Made by a program: the position numbers and the translations under genes. The notes under the pieces were generated by a model. That model had not been told where the DNA came from, did not search any database, and worked only from the letters and a program-made list of their open reading frames with translations. DNA of 64,000 nucleotides from Asterochloris sp. CNOR1 (Eukaryota; Chlorophyta; Trebouxiophyceae; Trebouxiales; Trebouxiaceae), in the NCBI GenBank assembly GCA_963969365.1, contig OZ017748.1:2108001-2172000 (forward strand), in the 5' to 3' direction. Below are positions 54,824-64,000 of this stretch, one piece after another. Position 1 is the stretch's first letter; each line of letters opens with the position of its first letter.

Positions 54824-56631
54824 CATTTGTCCCTGCTGGTGCCACAATAAGTAACGGATGGGGTCTGCTTCTTTAAGTGCTGCCAGGAGGTCTGCTGAGT
54901 TGCTGGCAGCAGCGCTTGCAGCCACAGACTTCCCTGCCTGGCGGCCAACAGCTGCTTGCTCCTGATACACGTCTGCCAGCAGCGCCATGGCCAGGCTGCA
55001 GGAGGGACTGCCCTGGAGCACCTGCAAACACAGCCAAGCAGGCGCTGTCAGCAGGCCGGCAGGTGGCTTGGATGTCTTCATGAAGGCTGTGTAAGCACGA
55101 AAGGAATGCAGACCTTGGCTCATGCAAGTTTTGGCAGACAGCACTGTTCATTTGCAGATGCACCTGTCTGCAGAGTCTGGGAAGGGCACGATTCGTGGCC
55201 AGTTGATGCTGCTGCCCTGGCAGCTGCATCAGGCCCCGCAGGTAGTTCCAGCTGCTATCGCTGTGGGGGCACGCCAACACATGCTGCTCCACAAATTCGA
55301 GCTCTGACTGGAAGCGCTGGTCAAAGGAACCACTGCACCACACAGCACACATAAGTAGGCCGCAGCTTTGCACAGCATCCACAAGTGCAGGGCTCACAGC
55401 TCTGGGGCATTGCGAACAATGAAGAAGCGCTGCGTCCAGGCGGAGTTGTTTCGCACATCCTCCTCGATGACGGCAGCGGTGGCCTCCAGCTCTGCAGCCC
55501 ACAGGCCAAAGTGCTGCACAATGGCCTGTCGGTGCGCCCAGGCGTGGTAGTTCTTGGCGTCTGCTGCCAGGCAGGAAGCCGTGTAGTCCAGCTCCTGCAG
55601 GGCAGGCTGCAGGCCATGTCACTCATACTTGGCAGGAAGCACTGCGCATGCCCAGACCAGGATGAGCCATTGCTACCAGCAGACCGGCGGGCCACTGCAG
55701 CTGATCAAGAGCATCTCGCTTCAGGCCAATGCGAGGCCAGACAACAAAGCCTTGATACGACGGGCTGTACATCAGCATCTGAGGGGCATCAGCCATACTT
55801 GGATGAGCACAAACAACACTACAGCCAGCACCAGCCCAAATGCCAGTCTCGTCTGGAGGCTGGACGGGGGTGGCGCCTACAGGAACTACACCACATCACC
55901 AGTAGCCAATCGTCACCCACTGCCTGGGCCTGGGCAGCACCACGTTTGAAGGCGAAGCGCCGCCTGTGGTTCCAGAGCTGGTAGTTTTTGGGGTTGGTGG
56001 TGGCCACGTGGTTCATGAAGGGCACTTCAGCCTCCAGGTCCTGGCCCAGGGCCAGGATGCACTTCCAGCGCCATGCCCAGGCAGTGTAGTCTGCACTGTT
56101 CAGGTCTATGACCTGCAGGGCCGGCAGGGACTCCTTGCTGAAGTCGTGGCCATTGCATTCGCCCTTGGATGGCACTGGGCCAGTGGCAGCCCGTAGTCTA
56201 GACTTTCTGCTTGCACTGAGTCGTGCCAGCAAAGCGCCATGCGCAGACATGCCTCAAACCAGGGGCAACCTTGCACATGAGCAACCCAGAACCAGGGTCT
56301 CACATGAGCCGGATCAACTGGCCAAGCCCAAGTGGCTGCACCAGCTACTTCGCGCATCAGCTGTGGCTGCCTGCCCACACAAGAACACTTCAAGCTCTCT
56401 ATGTCTGACCTCCTCGGTGAGAGCCAGGGCTCGTTGGCTGGTTTCCTTGGCAGCCACCACTGCCCGGAAGTAGGCCATTGTCTCCTGCACCACCTCTGGG
56501 CTGTCTATAGCGACGACAGGCACCTCCAGACTTGGTGCATGCTCGGGAGTCACGTCTGCCCACTCGGGGCGCTGTGAGATTGGCATGGCTGACACAAGGG
56601 GGTCTCCTTCGTCGCTGCTGTCTGAGGACAT
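54809..56631 (-). CDS. FNTA: Protein farnesyl/geranylgeranyltransferase type-1 alpha subunit
   Basis: This is the shared alpha subunit of the cytosolic enzymes that prenylate CaaX proteins. The start at 56631 gives an acidic MSSDSSDEGDPLVSAMP, then RPEWADVTPEHAPS. The PFTA helical repeats follow: VIDLNSADYTAWAWRWKC, MNHVATTNPKNYQLWNHRR, DAKNYHAWAHRQAIVQHFG and EEDVRNNSAWTQRFFIVRN. Further repeat material is HVLACPHSDSSWNYLRGL. Each repeat has the paired Trp/Arg pattern of the family. The last exon (VLQGSPSCSLAMALLADVY) ends with QMLHAA and TGA at 54809-54811. The gene overlaps the F-box stop. The upstream neighbour on the same strand ends 125 bp beyond its start. Confidence 0.94.
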
Positions 56632-56755
56632 CTGATTCAGTGGCAGCCCTGCGCTGGCCCAGAAAGTGTCGGCTGGCCTGCCAGCTGCCTGCTGCTGCTA
56701 CTGCTGTCAGGCAGGCATGCTTGAGCCTATGTTGGGCCAGTGGACGCTGGATCGA

Positions 56756-57197
56756 CTAGCGCCAGGTGTACCGCGGGGCCTCAAACATCCAGCTGCAGCA
56801 CGAAGCACATTGCTGAACGGTGCGATGCTCACAAAACAGTTTTTCAAGGAAAGACTTCATAGTATGAAACAGCAGGATACACAGCTGCCGAGCAGGACCG
56901 GGCATCTGCTCAGGATTGCATGCAGCGTGAGACCAAACCACCCACTTGTCCTGGTCCAGCTCCTTGATCTTGTCGCGCAGGGTGGTCAGCACATTCTCAA
57001 GGATGGCCTGTTCAATCTCCGCCTCCTTGCTGCGCTGTGATGCCTCAGGGCTGGGCTCCAAATTCACTGCACATGCACAGGAGCACTGTGCACAGTCCAG
57101 ACCATTTACACAAGCCTGATTACCCAAAATCATGGTACCAAGACAATAGCTCACCCATGATGCTTTCTGCCACATCCTGATCACTGCTCGCGTTCAT
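56756..57197 (-). CDS. Small unrecognised acidic helical protein, about 66 residues
   Basis: The ATG at 57197 gives MNASSDQDVAESIM. One intron follows with a GTGAGC donor and a TGCAG acceptor. The second exon encodes VNLEPSPEASQRSKEAE and EQAILENVLTTLRDKIKEL, an amphipathic helix. A second intron probably starts inside GACAA|GTGGGT and ends at a CTGCAG acceptor, so the last exon reads NWMFEAPRYTWR then TAG. The product would be about 66 residues. I do not recognise it; the long helix followed by W-M-F-E-x-P-R looks conserved rather than random. No signal peptide or membrane segment is present. The frame over the last splice is inferred, which lowers confidence. Confidence 0.6.
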
Positions 57198-57209
57198 GGG
57201 CTCAATAAA

Positions 57210-57976
57210 ATGAAAATTGCAGGTCGTTGCCGACCTCAAAATGCTCTCCCAGTCGTGCTCCAATACATTGCCCAACAATCAGGGACACCGAGCAGTTCAC
57301 CTCAGGTCCCTCAGGCAAATAAGACACATCTGGGGAGGGAGCAGAATGTGCAACCAAACCAGGTGTGCTCAACTGCTGCAAAGTGTCTGCTGGCACCACT
57401 TTGACACTGAAAGCTTTCAGTCTACACCACTGCAGCAGCAGGTCGTCTCTTTTATGCGCCAGCCCTTGTACGTCTGACGAAGTCCAGCCAGCAAATGGCT
57501 CAGCAGTCTTTGAATCAGTGCAGCACACATCAGCTGTGGTCATTGTGGACCATGGCTCCCGTCGGAAAGAGGCCAACAACATGCTGAACCAGTTTGTGGA
57601 CCTGTACAAGTGAGGCCATCAGACCTGCAGCTACACTCGCTGCCTCAAGGGATGCAGCGCACCAAACATTGCCCTCGGCTGCAGACAGACCACAGGCAGA
57701 CAGATAGTGGAAGGCGCACACATGGAGCTGGCCAGTCCCAGCATAGCAGACGCTGTCGCCAAGTGCGCAGCCGCTGGCGCAAAGGAGGTCATTATAGCAC
57801 CATATTTCTTGTCCAAGGGCAGGCACATACAAGAGGACATCCCTGCACTTGTTGCTGAGGCCCAGCAGCAGCATCCAGGTCTTCATTGCAGGGTGGCAGA
57901 ACCCATTGGCCTGGACCCTTTGATGGCTCAGCTGATTGACAATCGTGTGCAGGCTCTATTGACTCTGCAGTTTTGA
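57210..57976 (+). CDS. SIRB: Sirohydrochlorin ferrochelatase (CbiX/SirB type)
   Basis: SirB inserts Fe2+ into sirohydrochlorin to make siroheme for nitrite and sulfite reductases in the plastid. The conserved exon (through about 57612) has AVVIVDHGSRRKEANNMLNQ, with the His of DHGSR as metal-binding residue, then FVDLYK. The second exon begins A at a CAGGCAG acceptor to give QIVEGAHMELASPSI, with a second conserved His, then EVIIAPYFLSKGRHIQEDIP and HPGLHCRVAEPIGLDP. The stop is at 57976. The conserved exon frame is closed by a stop at 57320-57322, so an upstream exon is needed. The ATG at 57210 opens MKIAGRCRPQNALPVV, a plausible transit peptide, but the splice between them is uncertain. Confidence 0.88.
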
Positions 57977-58196
57977 TGCGTATCCCACTAGCAGTAACAC
58001 AGATGCTCTGGAACATGTGTTGTCGACGTTTTCATGAGGGTCTCACTGGGATTGATCGGCATCACACCAGCTAAGGGCATTGAATAAGCAGGCAGCATTG
58101 AAAGATGTGTCAGGGAGCTGTCACATATGAATACATGAGCATGACTGGTTGCCTCAATGCCTTGTGCAACAGTTTTCGAAAGAAAACAACTGATTC

Positions 58197-61100
58197 CTAA
58201 GCCAATTTTTTCTGCCTGGCTGCTTCTCGTTGCACATAGCTCTTCAGGTTGACCATGGGTGCCAAGAGCAGGATGGCCATGCCACAAGATATCAGGAGGG
58301 CGCAGAAGTAGTGGGTCCATCCATAGTTCTTAACGATGATGGACAGGGGGATGCCTGCATTGGCAGCTCCTGCAAGAACAGCACAAAGCGGGTTGCACAT
58401 TGGGGGGGGGGGGGGGTGCGCAGCTGCCTCTCAGTGCCTGCATTAGCCAGGGCAAAGCAACTTGTCCACTGCAGCTCGGCAGAACAGGAGTCTGCAGCTG
58501 CCTCACAGTAACTCTGGCACTCTGTGCATGGCACTCATCAGACTGCCAGGTGTGCCGTTGCAGAGACCGCCTGCTCATGCAACTGGTGTCAGCCCCTTTT
58601 GGGAGCTGTGACACAGATCACTCTCAGAATGAACCTTTGCCTGTGAAGCATCTTGGGAACAGCGGCTCTGAACCTCATGACAGGGCGCTGCCGCAGACAC
58701 AGTCTCACCCAGGTAGGCGACCCAGCCCAGGAAGCCCTCTGAGGCGCCCACAGACTCCGGCCCCACCAGCTCGGCACCACACAGCCCAATGAGCATTTGC
58801 GGCCCATACAGGAAGAAGCCAATCATGAACACAGTGGCCCACTGCAGCCAGGGCAGGCTGGCCGGTGTGTTCCAGAAGGCCAGCAGCATGGCTGCCACGC
58901 CCACGGTGTACCCAATCACGACCTGCATGCACCATGGGGTGTCAGCAGCAGCTTTGCCGTGATCCAGGGAGCAGCGGGAGCCTGACGGAACAATCTGGGC
59001 TTCGAGTAGCATGCCTAGCTGCAGGCACACAGTCAGGCAGCATGGCAAGCACACTGTGCATGGATTCAGGAGCCACCATGCTTGCATGGAAGGCATTGTC
59101 TTGCACTGCCAATTACATCGCAATCTTCAAAGCAGTCTGGCAGCGCACCTGCACCCTCTTGCCGACGTTGCCACCCTTGGGGTTGTTGGCAATCAGTTTG
59201 TCACTGATGCGCCCGGCAAGCAGGCTGCCAAAGAGGCCACCCAGCTCCATGCCTGACACTCGAAAGGCAGCCGCACCTGCATCCTTGACACCCTTGGCCT
59301 GCGCAGCACAAACCACATGTCAGCAGCCCAGCCCTGGCATACAGGCAGCCATGCGCAGCAAAGTGCGCTCTGAAAGGTTTTCATGCCTCACTCCTCCATC
59401 CACAGCAGCCAGGCGCGGCTGCTGGCACATCGCACACATAAATGCTGGCTCCCATCCCCACTTGGGCACAGCCCGAACCATGGCAGCCGCCAGACTGCAC
59501 ACCACAGCTGCTTCCCACCTTTATGAGGTAGAACACAAACCAGGAGGTGACTCCCTGGCGAACGACATAGATGAAGAAGTAGGTCAGTGCCATGCCCCAG
59601 ATGTACGGGTTCTTCAGCACATTTTTCACCAGCAGCTGCAGCAGGGATTCCTTGGGCTGCTCCTTGCCGTTGGCATCCTTCTCCTGCATAGGTTGAATGC
59701 TTCCACTCACTCCCATTACTTTGTGCAGAGGTGTCTCAACCACAGCAGATGCCACAGAGGTGGGGGCCGGGAGCCTGTGAAGCCCAAGAAGCGTTCAGCA
59801 AACTGGTTCATGCCCTCGTGGTGAGCCGCCGCTGCGCACAGCCTGGTACCAGGGGTGCCTCTCCTTGCTGCTTGCCGGCTGCCTCATTAGCGATACATGC
59901 TGCTGCACAACTGCATAGGCACAGAGCGCAGCATTGCATGGCCTTGCTGCAGGCCAACAGGTGCCACCTTCTTGTCCACAATCTCCACAGGAGGGAAGCC
60001 AGCCTTTTGCGGGGAGTCCTTCACAGCAAACAGCAGCATGAAGCCCACTACCAGGCCCACGCAGCCAGGCGCCCACATGCCTGCAGCGGGGCAGCGGGCG
60101 CTCAGCTGGCGTGCACAGGGCCATGCAGCGCAGCTGTGCACCCCAGACGCAGCTCCATGCTATGTAAGCAACAGCTCAAGCTGGGCCATCCTGGACAACA
60201 GATGTGAGCATGTGCAGGCCGGTTTATGCTGGCGACCTGGGCCACAGTCATGCTGTTCAACAATAAACGCCAGCAGAAGCAGGCCTCCACAGCTAAGCTG
60301 ACGATGATGCCAGATACAGCGGCAGGGCGCCTGATGCTTACCCCACTTCCAGCCCATGGACCTTGCAGCACTGCCGGCCAGAATGGGTGCAGCAAAGCCA
60401 CCCAGGTTGTGAGCAATGTTCCACATGCCCCAGTAGGTCCCCCGCTCCTTGGTAGCAAACCAAGATGTCAAGATCCGTGCGCAGCAGGGCCCGCCAAAGC
60501 CCTGCAGGCAGGCGAGGTGTAATGACAGGGGGCACACATTGTGGGCACCACAGAGGAGGCCACCGCTGCCTACACCAAGTCACAGCAACACTGCTGAGAC
60601 TGAGATCCTGGATTCATTCTGTCACAGCAGCAGGTACCCTTGGGGGCAGCTGCATGCAAAGCCCAGCTGCTGTAACATTGCAGCAGGGACTCAGCAGCTC
60701 TGCGCCCCAACAAGCACATGTGTGCAGGGCAGCGGGGTATGCCAGGCTCAACCCACCTGGAGGATGCCGTTGAGCGCCCAGAAGAAGCAGAACCACGTCA
60801 TCGACTTGCCGAAGCCGAACATCACATTGATGATGGCGGTGGCCATGAGGCCACCTGCCAGCATGATCCGCGGAGAGCTGCGCGCGCCCAGCACGCCCGA
60901 CAGGAATTTGCTGAACCCATAGGCGATGGGAAAGATGGAGGTCATGGTTCCCACCTGGAGGTCACCATAGGTCTGAAAGGCCCAGCCAAGGAGGTGAAAA
61001 TTGGCCTATCTACCCCCCACCAAAGCACAGGACAGATGGTGTCAGGGTCTTCGAAAGCTTTCATGCAACAGAAAGTGCCACCACAGCAGAGGCCACAGAG

Positions 61101-61852
61101 TCCATCAGCATGCCACAGCACATGCACCCAGACCATGGAGCAGTGCTAGGAGTCAGGGTGCCCAGAGGAAGCAGCGTGCTCTGCTGGGACAGGCATCAGC
61201 AGCAGCAGCAAAGGAGGGCACTGGATATTGAGGCATGCAGCAAACCCTGTCGAGACTTCCTGGTGGCGTTAGGCAGTGCACTTTGCTCTGCAGAGATGGT
61301 GACTGCGCACAAAACGACAGCGCGCACACTGTGCTCTGCAGGTGTGCTTGAGACACAGCAAAAGGGGATGTGCGGAGAGGGGCGTGTGTGGTGATCAAGC
61401 ATGCAGCATCAGGGGATACCCATGGCCTTTAGGGAGCAGCCCCTGCCCTTGGACCATGCAGTGCAGCAGGCAGTGCGCTCTGCTGAGGGCCCTGCCGGTG
61501 CCTTGCAGTCGGGGGGTGCACCTGTGTGATGTCCATCTTGAGCGACGCATCTGCCACCATCACAGGTGCGGTGTAGGTCAGGCTGTTCCGGGTGAGATAA
61601 TAACAAGCATACCTGCAGGAGTGCAGGGTTTGAGCGGCCAGGCAGCAGCAAGCACTGTGACACAGGAGCTGCACAGGCTCCAGCAGCCCTGCCCAAACGG
61701 CGACATCCCAGCCAACAGGCTCACCCAATGACGATGCCCACAAAGACAACGAGACGCCTGGCTGTGAACTCCTTGGGGTATGTTCCGTAGTCCTGCATGC
61801 TGCTGACCTGGGCACCACCTGCACTGTTTGAACCAGCGCCCTGCAGAGGCAT
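58197..61852 (-). CDS. Organophosphate:phosphate antiporter of the MFS (UhpC/GlpT/SLC37-like)
   Basis: Members exchange sugar phosphates or glycerol-3-phosphate for phosphate. The start at 61852 gives MPLQGAGSNSAGGAQVSS, then YGTYPKEFTARRLVV. The first helix has IGYACYYLTRNS, the usual Y-Y-L-x-R motif. Following exons give SIFPIAYGFSKFLSGVLGAR, WFCFFWALNGILQ, GGPCCARILTSWFATKERG and the family motif GMWNIAHNLGG. A cytoplasmic loop has DANGKEQPKESLLQLL. The C-terminal half has YFFIYVVRQGVTSWFVFYLI, KGVKDAGAAAF, GGLFGSLLAGRISD and FFLYGPQMLIGLCGAELVGP. It ends LKSYVQREAARQKKLA. An intron holds a run of 15 G (58402-58416). The substrate is not determined by sequence. Confidence 0.88.
58402..58416. 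repeat. Run of 15 G in an antiporter intron
   Basis: An uninterrupted G run on the plus strand, so C on the coding strand, just upstream of the acceptor for the exon GAANAGIPLSIIV. It may take part in, or weaken, the pyrimidine tract of this acceptor. Confidence 0.85.
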
Positions 61853-63324
61853 GGAACCCACCCTGAGCCCTGTGCGGCTGAGGAGAGCAACCTGCAGCTC
61901 AGTGAGAAGAGGCCAGCACGCCCGTAACGCCACTGCAATTGGACACCTGCTTGACTCATGCGCAGTTGGGGAGTGCAGATGGCAAGCTGCCCTGGTGGAG
62001 ACCTTCAAAGAGGTCAGCTGAAGCACCACCTGAGCCCCACATGCAGCTCTGTCTCAGCCATCAAGAAGAGCAAGCTGCATCAGCTCTGCAGATTGTGGCT
62101 GGCAGTACACCCTCACCATTGGAATGCTGCCATTCCCTGGCATCCCCTGGTGGTCCATGGGCGATCCAACGTCGCTCTTCACTCTGAACTCATCCTTGCC
62201 TGAGGCGGTGCACAGCAGCCGTCTACTGCGCTGGGGCAGCAGCTGCGCTGGCAGGCTGCAGGGCCTGCAGACTCTGCATGTGGTTGAGATAGCCGTCAAT
62301 CAACAAAGTCAGGAAGCAGCTGCAGGACTTGACAGTCCCACGGCTCTAGCAGACCAGCAAGCAGCTGCCAGGTTGGCGCGAGCAGCCCGTTGAGGCCTCT
62401 TAGCTTACAGGGCTGCGGCCCCGCCTATCAATGGACATGAGCCAGCAGGAAGCTGCAGGGCCAAATTTGGCCCAAGGGGCTCGGTCAGTGACTCCTGCAA
62501 GGCTTTGACACAAGCACAGACAAGCCGTCTTGCAAAGGAGAACCTGCCAATCTGCCACACAAATGCTTCTGGCGCATATGCAAGGCCAGCACCTCACATG
62601 GAGCCTTTCAAGGACGCACAGAGAGCTGCCCTGGGGACTGGCCCGCAAGCCCACCTGTGTAGTGAGGGCAACAGAGGCTGCCTATGCCCTGCTGCTGCAG
62701 GTCGCTGAGGACGCCGCTGGGCGCCTGGCTTCTGTAGGCTGGCACTTGACATTGTGCCGCCCAACAGTCCTGCATGCAGCAGGAAAAGTGATACTAATGT
62801 ACACCACAGCTACTTGGCACAGCACAGAGGTGAACCCTCAGACCCCGAATTACAGAGCTTCCGCATGCAGCATCGCCATGCTGCCCAAAAATCCCCTTCA
62901 GCAGGCACACTCCAGCTGCAATGCTGCCTGCGGTCTCAACCAATAGCATGATTCTCTGATTGCCCAGCACTGCCTGCCATGGCATTGACAGGGCACTGCA
63001 CCACCTCTGCCAGCATGGGCCAGCTCATTTGACCAGGCCTATCAAGGTGGCGTGCTGCCGCCCAATCCAAGAAGCCATGCCATGTTCCAGCAGGCAGGGT
63101 ACTGCAGGGACCAGGCGCGCACCTCAGCGGCGGGCCCAATCTGCCTTGCGATAGGAATGAGCGGGCCTAGGGCACGGGCACCACCTGCTGCTTGATTGGT
63201 GCAGCTCAGAGGCTAGGCCCCTCAGATGCTGGGCGAAATCCTCTTGACCAATTTCCTTACATGTATTTTACAAAGTAGTGCATGCAATTCTTTTGGGGGG
63301 GTCCATGGCAGTGATGGCAGTGAA
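61853..63324. other. Longest gene-free interval in the window
   Basis: About 1.5 kb between the antiporter start and the SDH3 stop. I examined open frames such as 62124-62393, 62400-62654 and 62530-62946. None shows family resemblance or consistent splice sites. It should include the antiporter promoter and leader and the SDH3 3' region. A G8 run lies near 63294-63301. Confidence 0.5.
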
Positions 63325-64000
63325 TCAGGATGAGTAGACCACCAGGCCAAGAGTTGCTGCAATGCTGGCCGCAAAGATGGCTTTTGAGGTCCTGTCCACC
63401 ACCTCATTCTCGAGGTAGCTCTTCTTGTCGGCCTGCTTTCCAATGGTGTGCTTCTCCCAGACGATGTGGCGCAGGCCTCCAAGGTAGTGGTACACTAGCG
63501 GGAAGGCAATGCCTGCCTTCAGGGGATACAGCAGGAGGGTGGTGTGTCTGATGGCGTCCACTGTGGCTGGCAGGTCGCCAACCAGGGCCACAAAGCCTGC
63601 CCCTCCAGCCGCTGCATCACAACACAGGGATCAGTGTCAGAAGAGCGCTCCGCTGTGTCAGGTGCTGCTTGTGCTCAAGCAAAAGTCGATAGATAAGCAG
63701 CCTCTCTGGCAGGCCAAATGTCAACACAGCAGCATGGCGGCAGCTGCCTCAAGGTTGGCCTAGCTCACTCTGCAAGGCAACTGCCTGCCAAGACCATCCC
63801 AGCTAACTCTGGCAGGTCTACGTCACGCACCTGCTGTCAGCGCGACGCCAGTCGCCCTGTTTGTGATCGAGGAAATCGCATTGATGGGCATGGCATAATG
63901 AAAGCCCTTGGCATCCACCTCAAAGACGTGTGGAGAGACCGGCCTGTGTTTGAGACGCTGCACAAGAGCATTCACACACTCAGACAGGGCATTGCTGGCA
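63325..64000 (-). CDS. SDH3: Succinate dehydrogenase subunit 3 (cytochrome b556), 5' end missing
   Basis: This is a membrane anchor of mitochondrial complex II, with quinone and heme contacts. The exon ending near 63957 encodes RLKHRPVSPHVFEVDAKGFH and then AMPINAISSITNRATGVAL, including the S-P-H and S-I-x-x-R-x-T-G motifs of SdhC. An intron at about 63612-63830 leads to GGAGFVALVGDLPATVDAIR. The last exon continues LLYPLKAGIAFPLVYHY, LGGLRHIVWEKHTIGKQAD, the heme-region H-x-x-x-G-x-R-H pattern, and a final helix AIFAASIAATLGLVVYSS. The stop is at 63325-63327. The N-terminal targeting sequence lies beyond 64000 or just upstream of the acceptor at about 63958. Confidence 0.92.

Noticed and set aside
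58865-59824. Plus-strand open frame (319 codons) across the antiporter
   Set aside because: It is antisense to conserved membrane exons and has no recognisable domain.

Overview
The window is nuclear DNA from a green alga (Chlorophyta); gene content and compactness suggest a trebouxiophyte-like species, but the genus cannot be fixed from sequence alone. Support comes from a plastid-type carotenoid isomerase, a CbiX/SirB-type sirohydrochlorin ferrochelatase, plant-like MUTYH and ERO1, and spliceosomal introns in almost every gene. Introns usually have GTGAGT-like donors and a strikingly uniform CTGCAG| acceptor. I find no bacterial-style operons, CRISPR arrays, rRNA, tRNA or mobile elements.

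Layout, left to right: carotenoid isomerase (minus, 3' part off the left edge); BUD23 rRNA methyltransferase (plus); RPA2 (minus); a small protein with mTERF-like helical repeats (plus); SepSecS (minus); a PH-like/PH/disordered/WW protein (minus); a three-HMA P1B-type copper ATPase (plus, about 10 kb); PRPF8 (minus, about 19 kb); a YEATS protein of the TAF14/GAS41 group (plus); ERO1 (plus); MUTYH (minus); an F-box protein (plus); farnesyl/geranylgeranyl transferase alpha subunit (minus); a very short conserved-looking protein (minus); SirB (plus); an organophosphate:phosphate antiporter (minus); and succinate dehydrogenase subunit 3 (minus, running off the right edge).

These are mostly unlinked housekeeping genes: DNA replication and repair (RPA2, MUTYH), RNA and ribosome maturation (BUD23, PRPF8), selenocysteine synthesis, copper and redox handling in the secretory pathway (Cu-ATPase, ERO1), tetrapyrrole and carotenoid metabolism, and mitochondrial respiration. 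Neighbours are packed very tightly. Several convergent pairs lie under 150 bp apart, one pair overlaps by 15 bp, and one divergent pair may have start codons 12 bp apart. Copper and oxidative folding genes are not adjacent, so no functional cluster is claimed.

The main points for follow-up are the PH-PH-WW protein with its prion-like tail, the unrecognised mTERF-like protein, two GC-AG introns, a 23-nt microexon, an unusual Fe-S cysteine spacing in MUTYH, tandemly duplicated intron segments (one copying a splice acceptor), and long C/G homopolymers inside introns. I found no convincing undescribed multi-gene system. CDS limits below span introns; exon limits are stated where I worked them out.
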